A stretch of DNA of 64,000 bases from Serpula lacrymans var. lacrymans S7.9 (lineage: Eukaryota > Basidiomycota > Agaricomycetes > Boletales > Serpulaceae), in NCBI RefSeq assembly GCF_000218685.1, contig NW_006763291.1, positions 2,512,308 to 2,576,307 of the forward strand. The letters run 5' to 3'. Below, in pieces: positions 49,351-59,751 of this stretch. Position 1 is the stretch's first letter, and each line of letters begins with the position of its first letter. The notes under the pieces are model-generated. The model saw only the letters and a program-made list of their open reading frames with translations, made no database searches and was not told where the DNA came from. The position numbers were made by a program, and so were the translations under genes.

Positions 49351-49504
49351 GGCTGAAGGACAGGATGGTCAATATCTTGGATAGAGAACATACAGTGACT
49401 CCAAAAACCATTGCAATGTTTGGCCATGGCTGAAGGACAGGATGGTCAATGTCTTGGATAGGGAACATACAGTGACTCCAAAAACCGTTGCAATGTTTGG
49501 CCTA
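49351..49504 (+). repeat. Two-copy tandem repeat, 77-bp unit
   Basis: GGCTGAAGGACAGGATGGTC begins at 49,351 and again at 49,428; the two units differ at only a few positions. Lies just outside the left LTR of the copia element. Confidence 0.85.
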
Positions 49505-49605
49505 AACACGGTGCATGAAGCGCACCACTAACAGGCATGGGAATGTCTCTTGACTTTGGTGGGGTCAACAAAAGTACTTGGTCTTGGCTACAAAATGTTT
49601 CCTGG

Positions 49606-49927
49606 TAATAAATCTAAGTGAAACTCAGCCACTGCCTAAGAGGCTATAGATACAACTTTATTATTTACCTAAGTGGAACTACAATAGATGTTAGTTTAAG
49701 GTGATCTCTAATAAATATAATGTAACATACCTCAGCCGCTGCCTAAGAGGCTATAGAAGCGACTGAGGTATTCCTATACTAAACCCCCTACTACTTATAG
49801 TCAGAGGTGCTACTTGCTACAGTATAATGACTCCTAGGAGAACAATGGTGACTCCATGGAGTGGTGGCTAGCCTCCATGGAGAACAATGGCTGCTTTAGC
49901 AGAGACCGGGTTTATCCGGTTTTGTCA
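49606..49927 (-). repeat. Copia 3' LTR
   Basis: 322 bp; on the minus strand it starts TGACAAAACCGGATAAACC and ends near TTATTA. It has two copies of a CTCAGCC.CTGCCTAAGAGGCTATAG segment separated by about 110 bp. The adjoining internal side reads GAGTGGGAG on the minus strand, a weak polypurine tract. Confidence 0.9.
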
Positions 49928-52900
49928 CTCCCACTCGAGTGCAACCGTAGTCCCATAGCTTTAGAGAATTTCCAGTGTTTTTCATGAGTGAGGGGTTTAG
50001 TGAGAATGTCTGCAACCATATGTGTAGGAATGTATCTGATTACTGCCTCTCCCTTTGATCCTAAGTCATCTCGGATAAAATGATATTTGCGTTGAATGTG
50101 TTTTGTGCAAGCACAGAACTGTGGATCTCGTGTAAGAATGATAGCTGCTTGATTGTCACAGGGCAATGTTGTAGGTCCATTTTGAGCATGTCCAATTTCT
50201 TCAAAAAATGTCCGAAGCCATGCAAGGTGTTGTCCAGCATTGCTCAATCCAATGTACTCTGACTCCGTGGAGGATAAAGCTACCATGCTTTGTCTTTTGC
50301 TTGTCCAGGAGATTGCTCCTTGGATGGTGATAAAAACAAAGCCTGATGTTGATTGAGACGTGTCTGGGTCTCCAGACCAATCTGCATCTGAATATTTATA
50401 GAAATCCATGTCCATGGAGACATCTGTGCCATCATATCGTAGTTCCATGTCCCTGGTTGCTTTCAGATATCGGAGGACACATTTTGCAGCTTCCCAGTGA
50501 TGGCTTCTTGGAGCTGAGCTATGCCTGCTTAGTATTCCAACAACGTAGGCAATGTCTGGGCGGGTTCCGAGCATGGCATACATGAGGGAGCCTACAATTG
50601 AGAGGTATGATACTTGGCGCCCTTCAATATGCATCTCGTGTTGCGCAATATCTTCCCCTGGAGCATTTGCAAGGAGTTTTGATCCATGGGCCATTGGTGT
50701 CCATACTGGCTTGCAGTTCTTCATTCCAGTATGCTCCAGGACTGTGTCAATATATTGGTGTTGCAATAGGGATACTGTTTTATTTGAACGATCACGTTGG
50801 ATTTCTATTCCGAGGATGTATTTTGCTTCTTTAAGGTCCCACATTTTGAATATGGATTCGAGTTTGGCTTTTGTGATATCCATGAATTTTCGGGATGAAG
50901 CTCCTAGGAGGAGGTCATCTACATAGACAACAACAAAGCATATTTGTTTGTTGTCCCGGAATACATAGGGACATGTTTCTGCATTTAGTCTTGTGAAACC
51001 GAGCTCCTGGAGCTTGTGATCAAAAGTTTTGTTCCATGTACAACCAGCTTGTTTTAACCTGTAGATGGATTTCTTCAATCTCCAGCAGTATCCAGGTTGG
51101 ATAGGAACACCCCCTGGAGGAAGCATGTACAGTTCTTCTTCAAGTTCTCCATTGAGATAAGCTGTGGATACGTCCATTTGATCAAGTTCTAGGTCGTACT
51201 TTGCTGCCAGGGCTAGAATAATTCGGATTGACTCTAAGTTTGCAACCGGAGCAAAAACCTCCTGGTAATCAATCCCCTCCCTTTGAGTAAAACCTTGTGC
51301 AACAATCCGGAGTTTGTATCTCTCAATGTTTCCGTTTTGATCAAACTTGATCCGGAACACAGGTTTTGATGTGATGGGTTTTACTCCCTTCGGAAGTGGA
51401 AGAGTGTCATATACTGCATTAGTATTGAGACTTAGGAGTTCCTCCTCCAAGGCAGACTTCCATAATTCTCCATCCGGACGTGATAAGGCTTCCTTTAGTG
51501 TCCTTGGAAGGTCTGTGTTAGATGAACCGGTACTTGCTATTCCAGCAAAGAATGTCTCCTCTGTATCAGATGTTTCTTCATGAACCTCAGGAGTGTTAGG
51601 TTTCTCCATGGAGTTGTCATGCTGCTCTTTTCAAGACTGTTTCTCATCTAAAGTCCTTTGATAATCTCGGTTTTTGTCTGCAGGACGGGTCTGGCGACTG
51701 CTTTTGCGTACTCCTAGGACTTCAGCAGGCATGACTGCTCTTTTAGGAACTTGTGCAGGTACTCCAGGGAGTAGACACATTTGTGTGTGTGTTGCCCCAC
51801 TCACTCCTGAAGGTGTTGGATGCCTTCCAGAAGCTGATCCAATGGACAGGCTGTTTAGCTGTATCCGGACTTTTTCCACATCAGCTGGCTGTATGTTGAG
51901 GGGCTGTCCTCCCACTGACTGTGACTCTACTTTGGCTTTCCGTTCTGAAGATGGCCAGTGTTCAGGTCTTGGTTGTAGAGACTGTTGTGGAGGGTGTCTT
52001 AGCTGATCAGGTGCTCCTACTGCTCTCAAAACGTCTCCACGGAGGTATTGCCCCACTGCTCTCAGAACATCTTCATCCTGATATGGTTCTATTGCTTGTG
52101 GAACATCTCCTTGGAGATGTGGTTCCATTTGCAATTCATTTGGATCTCGGATCCGAGGGTCAGGATCATCCTCCTCCAATGTATTTTGGTCTGGATAGTG
52201 AGCATTCTCTGGAATGAGTCCCTCCCACTGATCTGTGCTAGTGTCTGTGTTCCAGGGAGCAGTGTCATCCTTTTGTACCTTTCCAGATTCATTGAATATG
52301 ACATGCCAACTGGAAAACACAGTCCGTTTTTCAGTGTCTAGGAGTTTGTAGGCTTGCTTTCCATGTGTGTAGCCAATCATTATGGCTTTGCGCCCCTTGG
52401 AGTAAAACTTCCCTTGCCTTTTGTTTTTCGGAATCAAGGCATATGCTTGGCATCCAAAAGGGCGAAACAAAGTTGGATCAACTCTCCTTTTAAACAGTAT
52501 TTCATATGGGGTCTTTCCATGGAGTCCTGATGCTGGGCTGCGTGCTGTGATATATGCAGCTGTTTGCATGGCATCTACCCAAAATGACTTTGGGAGCTTG
52601 GAATCATGGAGCATAGTGGTTGCTAATGTAGCCAATGTTTGATTCATGCGTTCTGCAATGCCATTTTGTTCCGGAGTATTTGCAGCTGTAGTTTCTTGGA
52701 TGACACCATCTCCTCACAGTTGATTTTTGAATGCATTGCCAGTATATTCTCCTCCCCCATCGCTCCGGAGGAATTCTGTGTATAGTGGAGTGAAGTTTTC
52801 TTCTCCCAAATGAGTCCGGAAGAATGTTTGGACATCTTCTTTCCATTGCTTGTATCGTTCCAGTGCTTCACTTTTATGTTTTAGGAAATATATCCATGGA

Positions 52901-53333
52901 AATTTGGAGAAATCATCTACAATGATAATCCAGTACCAAAAACCCTCCCTGGAAGTTGGTTTGATTGGTCCTCCAACATCTGTGTGCACAATTTGTATGG
53001 GGCACTTGGCTCGGTTTCCTCCAGTGGACTTGAAAGATAATTTCTTCATTTTTCCTAAAGCACAAGGTTCACAAAACTCCGGGGTTCCGGTAAGGGTGTC
53101 TATGTCCTGGAGCTGTCTTTTTGTAACCATTCGTTACAAGCGGTCCATTCCAATGTGTCCCATTCTCCTGTGCAATAAATTTACATCTACTGCTGCAAAA
53201 GCTGACTCCGGGTTGATTTTGGGTTTTGCTTGGATGTGATAAAGTCCTCGCTTGTGTAAGGCAGTGAGGATAAGTTCCTCCTTTTTCCGAACTTCACAAG
53301 CATTTGACCCTGCTGGAAAAAGTGTTGATAACC
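49912..53333 (-). pseudogene. pol: Copia pol: GAG-pre-integrase, integrase, reverse transcriptase, RNase H
   Basis: Coding runs from the TIR-element junction at 53,333 down to a stop at 49,912-49,914 that lies inside the 3' LTR. Domains in order: GAG-pre-integrase (LLHRRMGHIGMDRL, CEPCALGKMKK), integrase core (IVHTDVGGPI, FLRSDGGGEYTGNAF, TPEQNGIAERMNQT), a variable linker, RT (GFTQREGIDYQEVFAPV, MDVSTAYLNGEL, YVDDLLLG near 50,915-50,940) and RNase H (YSDADWSGD, STSGFVF, SSTESEYIGL). Three in-frame stops interrupt it: TAA 53,134-53,136, TGA 52,714-52,716 and TGA 51,631-51,633. No frameshift was noticed. The last uninterrupted part is 565 residues. Confidence 0.92.
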
Positions 53334-53560
53334 CACTTCAGTCACCCCCAAAACATAAGCATTTAGCTTCAACTATCTGTGTAAATGTATAAAGCTAAGA
53401 GCTTGTTTTTCCTGGTATCATCCCAAGTGCTCCAGCAAGGATGGGATCATCCCAGAAGTGGGATAATACCACCCTTCTGGGATTTTCCCATGGTATCAGA
53501 CCATTTGTTATGGTGGGATAATCCCAGACATTTGCCACATGTCACATGGTGTCAGGGGGG
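53334..53560 (+). repeat. Left terminal inverted repeat
   Basis: Pairs with 57,425-57,667. Contains several short near-palindromes: GGGATCATCCC, GGGATTTTCCC and GGGATAATCCC. Confidence 0.88.
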
Positions 53561-54780
53561 CTTTACTGCAAAAATAGTTCCTGCATAAATGTAGCCAACA
53601 TCAATACATTATCAATAGTACTAATAGCCATGAAGCAGAATACAATACTACCTGCTTTCATCATTTATAACATATATACAAATTTCAAATGGTGTTTACT
53701 CTCAATTGAACCTTAATTTGTCCAGCTTCTAGTGTAATATCATATACTGTAGATTGATGGAGGAGACTTTGACCAAAGGTTAGTGTAACTAATTGTGACA
53801 TATAACCATTTACAAATTAACCTGATTTAATTCAGTTGATTAGGAGATAATTCAACCATATCTCTTTTCCTTAACTGACTATATAACTTTGTCATTCCTA
53901 CTTATCATATAATTTACTGCATATCACAAAGTAGATTTATCTACCCTGGATTTCTATCAATATTACTTAAAATGGCTTATAGTCAAAGGAATACAAGATG
54001 TTTGACAATACCAAGCATATACATCTGCAGGATTACAATACCTCTCATTCAGGCTCATCCAACTTTAAATAATGTAACACTCTTGCAACCAGGCAAAGAT
54101 ATGTCACAAATCCATTTAATGTGCTGATCCAAAAGATATGATATTTTTTTGAATTGTGCAGCTTTATCCAAGTGCCTGAACTGAAAAATGCACAAAGATA
54201 CCAGTCCGAGTAAGTACTACATATTCATTATCCTTCCCTCTGCTGCATCATTGTCAAAGGCAGAACATGTCTTGCATGAGACAAATTGCTGGCTCTTTGT
54301 GGCAGCCCAGCATCCACAAGCCAACACCCACTTTATCCACTATATGTCCCCACGCATACAATTGATTATAAATTTTTGTGAAAACAAAAATGGCTGAAAG
54401 GTGTGCTCTGCATGCTTATGCAATTTCATGTGACTTGGGATGAACCTACGTGAGGGCTACTCTGAATCACTGTCCCAGTTCAACCTTAGGTTCATCCAGG
54501 TCCTACCATAACATAATAGTTGGTTTACAAACAAAATACTGCAACATGTAAAAAATGGAAACTGCTGGAAAAGGACAATAATATTTTAAGCTGCTGGGAA
54601 CTTACCTATGATTATATGTTACAGAATAACCTTAGTGCATTTCAGGAGTATTTTCCCCTGTCATGCTGAGTCACCAGCAGCCTAAGCATGCTATTCGATA
54701 ATTCTGTTCCTGTTGTGGGATCTCCCTGTCCTATTCTGACTCAGGGTGATCTTGTCCCCTGCTTGGATTTGTTTGTGATG
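53561..54780. other. Left interior of the TIR element
   Basis: About 1.2 kb, AT-rich, no gene recognised. The longest frame (54,188-54,397) shows no family features. Confidence 0.5.
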
Positions 54781-56390
54781 TAGTGAGATGATCCTATGTA
54801 ATTTGGAGATTTTTCTAGATCAGATTGAACTGGAATGATCCCATCTCTTTCCAAGACTTTCCTTGGCTGGTTTGGGATGATGCTTTACCCTTCAGGCATT
54901 GGTCCATATCAAATTGTGATGATCCCATCCCATTTGGTATTTGTCCACATTAAACTGGGATCATCCCCTTTTTTGCTGGGATTTTCCCAGATTGGTTTGA
55001 GATGACCCTATCCCCCCTTGGTATTTGTCCATGTTGAACTGAGATTTTCCCAGATTGATTTGGGATCATCCCATCCTCTTTTGGTATTTGTCCATGTTGA
55101 GCTGGGATCATCCCATCTCTGGCTGGGATTTTCCCAGAGTAGATTGGGATCATCCCATCCTCTTTTGGTATTTGCCCATGTTAAACTGGTATCATCCCAT
55201 CTCTGGCTGGGATTTTCCCAGAGTGGATTGGGATCATCCCATCCTCTTTGGTATATGTCCATGTTAAGCTGGGATTTTCCCAGATTCAATTGGGATCATC
55301 CCATCCTATTTTGGTATTTGTCCATGTTAAACTGGGATCATCCCATCTCTTACTGGGATCATCCCAGATTCAATTGGGATCATCCCATCCTCTTTTGGTA
55401 TTTGTCCATGCTTAACTGGGATTTTCCCAGATTGGTTTGTGTAAGGACCGTTTTATTATTTTTCTTATCTTTGCTATGTCTTGGTTCTCGAACGCCTTTC
55501 CCGTTACACCTCTGGCTCTAGGGCTAGAGGTATCCTTTGCCATCTTACTTCTCATAGCCCTCACAGGCTTTCTTAACCATCACTATCACTTTATATCACA
55601 GATCAGAGACTGGGCATCGCTCCCAGCTAGCCAGCACACTGGGTAGGGACTGGTAGTAGGCATCTCGCCAACCAGCTCCAAGCCCCAGTAAAGCTTGGTA
55701 ATACTAATAACGCCTTATCTGGAATCGTACCTCATCATGAGGATACGGTTCCTGACCACGCGTGACAATCTTCTATTATTAGTACAAGTCTCTCACCTGC
55801 TGATTAATCAAGTCAGAAGTCGTACGATAGTTGCTTCCCCTTTTTTCTTATTGGTTGATTAATTCCTCAGACCACTTTTTCGTATATTCTCTTTTCGGTC
55901 TGAGGAACGGACAGTTCCCTATATAAAGCCGTACTTATTCATGTATAGCTCCTTAGCTTTCTATTACTGAATTTACCCGCTTTACTCCTCAACAAGAATC
56001 TTTGAAGCTTACCTCTCAAAGTCCTCGACTCGCTATATTTCTAGCGTCTGTTGACCTCAAGCTCATTGGACCCTTACTCCCTGCAAGTGCAGAAGGAGAT
56101 AGGTTTAGTTCTTGTTATAGTTTATCGTTGCCTCACAGTTTGGGATCATCCCAGATTGGCTTGGGATTATCCCATCCTCTTGTGGTATTTGTCCACATTG
56201 AGCTGGGATCATCCCATCCCTTTATGGTATTTGTCCATATTGAACTGGGATGATCCCACCCCCTTCTGGTATTTGTCCATGTGAGAAGTGGGTAACCCCA
56301 TGTTACGTGGGGACATGTACAGATTTAACTGGGATGATCACACCCTATTTCAGGGATTTGTCCAGATCAGTGTGGGATGATCCTCAGTAA
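54781..56390 (+). repeat. 21-bp-modular satellite of GGGATNNTCCC motifs
   Basis: Units are built from 21-bp modules of three types: GGTATTTGTCCATGTTGAACT-like, GGGATTTTCCCAGATTGATTT-like and GGGATCATCCCATCCTCTTTT-like. They alternate to give repeats of about 42, 63 and 84 bp. The core 55,020-55,439 is well preserved; the flanks (54,781-55,019 and 56,138-56,390) are degenerate. The solo LTR 55,440-56,137 interrupts the array. Because 21 is a multiple of three, both strands stay open and spell seven-residue repeats (WDDPxxx/WENPSQR on the minus strand), which I regard as incidental. Confidence 0.85.
55440..56137 (+). mobile_element. Solo LTR (698 bp) nested in the satellite
   Basis: Starts TGTAAGGACCG and ends GCCTCACA, flanked by the 5-bp duplication GTTTG at 55,435-55,439 and 56,138-56,142. 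A TATA box (CTATATAAAG near 55,920) supports plus orientation. The flanking satellite sequence resumes in phase after removal. Probably a Ty3/gypsy-type LTR, judged only by its ends and size. Confidence 0.88.
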
Positions 56391-57424
56391 AAAAAATCAA
56401 AAGTTGGGCAATGTCAATGGTCAGAATCAGTTTTGAAGGAAATTACCTGAGTTCTACATATTGCCATAAAAATGATAATCCAAAAAGAGTGGTGTGAGAC
56501 AGCATCACTATCATATGAGAGACAGAGAATGTTGGCAGAAACCTTACTTGGCATGAAAATATATTTTCCGGATTCATTTCAATTTCTCAAGAATCTAAAA
56601 AAAGAATACCTTTACAGCACTCAGATTCTTTGTGGACTTAGATACTGTACTATACACAGTCAGCATATAGGCACCAGTCACCCCTTAGACCTTCAGCTGG
56701 TAGCTCCCAGAAATGGCACAACTCAAGGTATTAAATACCTAAGCAGTGCCTAATTAATCCTCACACTCAAGTCATCTAGTGTAGGAGTATCAAAATGGAG
56801 ATCTTGTGTATTATACTGTACATAGCAAGCATCCCCCTCTCCCCATAGACCTTCAGCCAGCAGCCCCCAGGAACCACTCTCAGAGAATGTACAATATAAG
56901 GTATCAAATACCTTGGTAGTGCCACAAAAGTGGTAAATTCATGTTTTTGCAAGAACATGACTTTATGTTTCTTTTTACTATGTTTTACTTTCTACAAGGT
57001 CAGGATTTTCCTCACAGAATATGCCAGATCTAGTGTAAATCTAATATTCGATGTCCTTCTGCAGATTACTTTGTTGTCACAGCATTTGTGTTGTGTTTCC
57101 TAGTTTTTACTTCAGTTAAGGGTATAATAAACCTTGCAAAAAAGCAGAACTCACATATCACATCTATCAGCAAGGACAACAGCATCTTTCTAGTGTATGG
57201 TTCCTGCAATTGATTATATCTAGAAATTGATAATGTTCCACATTTAAAAAAAAGGGAATGCTTCTCCCCAAATTTGCAGTAAGCTACAATGAGGAACTTG
57301 TAACTCATATATTTCAAAATAGTCTTGATTATATTGGGCTAAAGTACCATTATTCAGGTGGAAAAGACTGGAAATATCTTCACTAGTTGGCCCAGCATTC
57401 TCACATGTTAGTATTAGCACCAAT
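56391..57424. other. Right interior of the TIR element
   Basis: About 1 kb of AT-rich DNA without recognisable coding. Two short similar stretches, TAGACCTTCAGC..CAGC.CCCAG and AAGGTAT.AAATACCT, occur near 56,685-56,740 and 56,848-56,910, suggesting an old local duplication. Confidence 0.5.
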
Positions 57425-57667
57425 CCCCCTGATACCATGTGACATGTGACAGGTTATTGGGATTATCCCATCTGAGGGATAATCCCACTATGGTACATGG
57501 TCTGATACCATGGGAAAATCCCAGAAGGGTGGTATTATTCCGCTTCTGGGATGATCCCATCCTTGCTGGAGCACTTGGGATGATACCAGGAAAAACAAGC
57601 TCTTAGCTTTATACATTTACACAGATAGTTGAAGCTAAATGCTTATGTTTTGGGGGTGACTGAAGTG
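57425..57667 (-). repeat. Right terminal inverted repeat
   Basis: Reverse complement of the left TIR, but about 16 bp longer because it has an additional GGGATAATCCC-type palindrome (57,455-57,490). Confidence 0.88.
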
Positions 57668-57675
57668 TGATAACC

Positions 57676-57785
57676 CCATTTTAGACAATTTGTGGACAAA
57701 GACAAGTGCTAAAGTAAAGTTTGGCACAAGTAAGACATTTGACAGTGCAATATTGTAGTCCTTTTTGCCAACAGTTGCTTGTAGG
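57676..57785 (-). pseudogene. Copia protease fragment between the two insertions
   Basis: Reads KKDYNIALSNVLLVPNF and HKLSKMG on the minus strand, the usual copia block between protease and GAG-pre-integrase. It links the gag/protease piece (58,193-59,251) to pol once both insertions are ignored. Confidence 0.85.
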
Positions 57786-57790
57786 ATTAC

Positions 57791-58187
57791 TGTAACAACC
57801 AAGAGTTAGTTACTCTGGTGCACACAAAACACACTATAAGGAAGATGATGAAGGAGTGGTTACCCCTTAAGCTGCAGAGAGTTTGTTGGTTAACAACAGG
57901 AGGACTCGCTGAGGAGTCTCCTGGATCTATTGGGGTATATATACTACTACAGGGTTGTTTGTACATGTGTACTATACAGTTTGATAGAGACAGTGGCTGA
58001 TGATGTCATGGGGCCTAGCCCACATGGCCAGCTCCACTGTGTGAGAGAGTCGTGTCTAAAATAAGAAGAAAGGCAATGCGGCGCGAGAAAGGGAAATGCC
58101 GCGTGGCACCATGTGTGAAGGCTAAAGTACAAGGTTAAGGCGGAGAATAAAAGTAAAGGGAAGGTCCGAAAATGTGTTATCTTAACA
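57791..58187 (+). mobile_element. Solo LTR (397 bp) inserted in copia protease
   Basis: Starts TGTAACAACCAAGAG and ends ATCTTAACA, with 5-bp duplication ATTAC at 57,786-57,790 and 58,188-58,192. A TATATATA box lies near 57,937. It is similar in part to 45,170-45,310, so related LTR pieces occur elsewhere in the window. Ends suggest a Ty3/gypsy or related family. Confidence 0.88.
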
Positions 58188-59251
58188 ATTACTGTTACAA
58201 TGCCAATGGCATTTACAGAGGATTCATCCCCAAAACTGATTGTCCTCGGAGGATGCAGAACATGGTATGTTCCTGGCTCAAACCAGGAGCGGTGAGGGAC
58301 CATGTGGGATGTTGCTCCAGAGTCAATAATAATTGTTGTTTTGGTCTTATCGGGTTCCGACACAAGGTAAGCTTGAATGTGTTTAGTAAGGGGCTTGGAA
58401 ATATGTACATGTTCCAATGCAATATGACTCTGTTCCTCCTCGGAGTCAGATCCAGATGATTGCTCCGCTGTATTTGCCTTTTCCTTCTCTTTTCCTTTAT
58501 CATTGTGTCTTTCCTTTCCCTTCTTCCTTTGACCTTTTTCAGCTGACTGAAGTGTTCGACACTCCAAGGTGTTGTGTGATTTGGCTTTGTGGAAGTTACA
58601 CCATTTCTCCTCGGATTTGAGTGCTGATTCGGAACCTCCAGTTGCCTTCCCTGACTGTTGTGCAACTTCTGCAGTGATCCGGATCTCAACTGCATCAAAG
58701 GTAAGTTTATTTTCTTCAATCGTGTTGATTACTGATGACTGAAATATTTGCCATTCAGGAGTGCATGGGAGGGATTGGAGAAAAGAAAAAGCCATGAGTT
58801 TGGTATCAACTCCTAGTTTCATTCTGGAGAGGTGTGAATCAATTGTCCGGATTTTCGCAATGTGGTCCTGGATAGGTGATGTCCCATCCCAGGACAATTT
58901 GGTGAGTTGCTAGAATGAATAGAAGGCCGAGGCAATATTGGATGTCTGATGGAGTGAAACAAGTTTATCAAATAACTCCTTGGAGCTGGTGAGGTCTCCA
59001 GTCCTCATTAGGAGGGCATCAGAGATGTGGTCCTGGATGATTCCATGTGCCTTCTCATCCTTAAGTATCCAGGTGATCTCAGGATCCTCCGAGGAGGTAG
59101 GTTTTCCTGGTGAGGGCTTAAGCTCCTCTCCAGTAACAACCTGGAGAACTTTTTCCCAACATAGCTTTGAGATGATCCGGAGTTTCCATATCTGAAAATT
59201 GTTGGGTCCAGTGAGAACTGGACATGTGGATGTATCGCATGCTGTGGTCAT
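58188..59251 (-). pseudogene. gag: Copia gag and protease start
   Basis: The ATG at 59,251 opens MTTACDTSTCPVLTGPNNFQIWK, the UBN2/retrotrans-gag type region, through WDGTSPIQDHIAKIRTIDSHL. A TAG at 58,910-58,912 interrupts it. Downstream is a zinc-knuckle-like motif WCNFHKAKSHNTLEC (C-x2-H-x4-H-x4-C) near 58,560-58,605, a Lys/Glu-rich stretch, and the protease active site TIIIDSGATSHMV at about 58,295-58,335. Coding breaks at the solo LTR. Confidence 0.9.
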
Positions 59252-59300
59252 GGTTCCGAGGTTGCCATTTCAAATAAGAATTATTTCCTGCATAGCTTTT

Positions 59301-59320
59301 GCGCACCAGGGCTCATAACT
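59301..59320 (-). other. Copia primer-binding site, complementary to initiator tRNA-Met anticodon arm
   Basis: The plus strand here reads GCGCACCAGGGCTCATAACT, which has the look of the initiator tRNA-Met anticodon stem-loop (GGGCTCATAAC). It lies immediately inside the 5' LTR on the minus-strand element. Copia-type elements are known to prime from the 5' half of this tRNA cleaved in the anticodon loop. Confidence 0.8.
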
Positions 59321-59662
59321 CAATAAAACTAAGTGAAACTCAGCCACTGCCCGAGAGGCTATAAAAACAACTTTATTATTTACCTAAGTGAAACTACAAT
59401 AGATGTTAGTTTAAGGTGATCTCTAATAAATGTAATATAACATACCTCAGCCGCTGACCAAGAGGCTATAGAAACAACTGAGGTATTCCTATACTAAACT
59501 CCCTACTACTTATAGTCGGAGGTGCTACTTGCTACAGTATAATGACTCCTAGGAGTACAATTGTGCTCCTAGGAGAACAATGGTTACTCCATGGAGTGGT
59601 GGCTATGCTCCATGGAGAACAATGGCTGCTTCGGCAGAGGCCGGGTTTATCCGGTTTTGTCA
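59321..59662 (-). repeat. Copia 5' LTR
   Basis: 342 bp, the same family as 49,606-49,927, with a 20-bp tandem duplication (CTCCTAGGAGTACAATTGTG region, about 59,545-59,575) absent from the other LTR. Confidence 0.9.
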
Positions 59663-59751
59663 GACTACACAGCTCGCTGAGCTTCAGGCAAGCGCCCCTG
59701 AAGCAGTTGAGCAAAATTCAACAAGAAAGTCAAAATTGTCACTGACCCCGG

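Larger units (their letters stand above)
53334..57667. mobile_element. 4.3-kb terminal-inverted-repeat element without visible transposase, 8-bp target duplication
   Basis: The ends are CACTTCAGTCACCCCCAAAA at 53,334 and its reverse complement at 57,667. TIRs are about 227 bp (to 53,560) and about 243 bp (from 57,425). Flanks are TGATAACC at 53,326-53,333 and again at 57,668-57,675, an 8-bp duplication as made by hAT and related transposases. Removing the element joins the copia protease and GAG-pre-integrase coding in frame, so the borders are firm. The interior has no frame with transposase motifs; it holds a long GGGATNNTCCC array and a nested solo LTR. Likely non-autonomous. Confidence 0.88.
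49606..59662 (-). mobile_element. Ty1/copia LTR retrotransposon, full-length but interrupted and mutated
   Basis: Oriented on the minus strand. The 5' LTR is 59,321-59,662 and the 3' LTR 49,606-49,927. Directly after the 5' LTR is a primer site complementary to the anticodon region of initiator tRNA-Met (59,301-59,320). Gag, protease, integrase, reverse transcriptase and RNase H follow in copia order (integrase before RT). It is split by a solo LTR (57,791-58,187) and by a TIR element (53,334-57,667). Flanking 5-mers (CCTGG left, GACTA right) do not match, so the original target duplication has been lost or the element is recombinant. Confidence 0.93.

Noticed and set aside
54950..55521. Long heptapeptide-repeat reading frames taken as a repeat-protein gene.
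   Set aside because: Openness on both strands follows from the 21-bp period, and the plus-strand frame runs straight into a nested LTR.
54781..56390. CRISPR-like array because of regularly spaced repeats.
   Set aside because: Units are contiguous modules with no unique spacers, and the genome is eukaryotic.
53334..57667. Initially considered a degenerate autonomous transposon with split transposase genes.
   Set aside because: No frame in either strand shows transposase motifs; the longest frames come from the 21-bp satellite or the nested LTR.
49606..59662. Outer 5-bp target duplication for the copia element.
   Set aside because: Flanks CCTGG and GACTA do not match once LTR borders are set by the solo copy.
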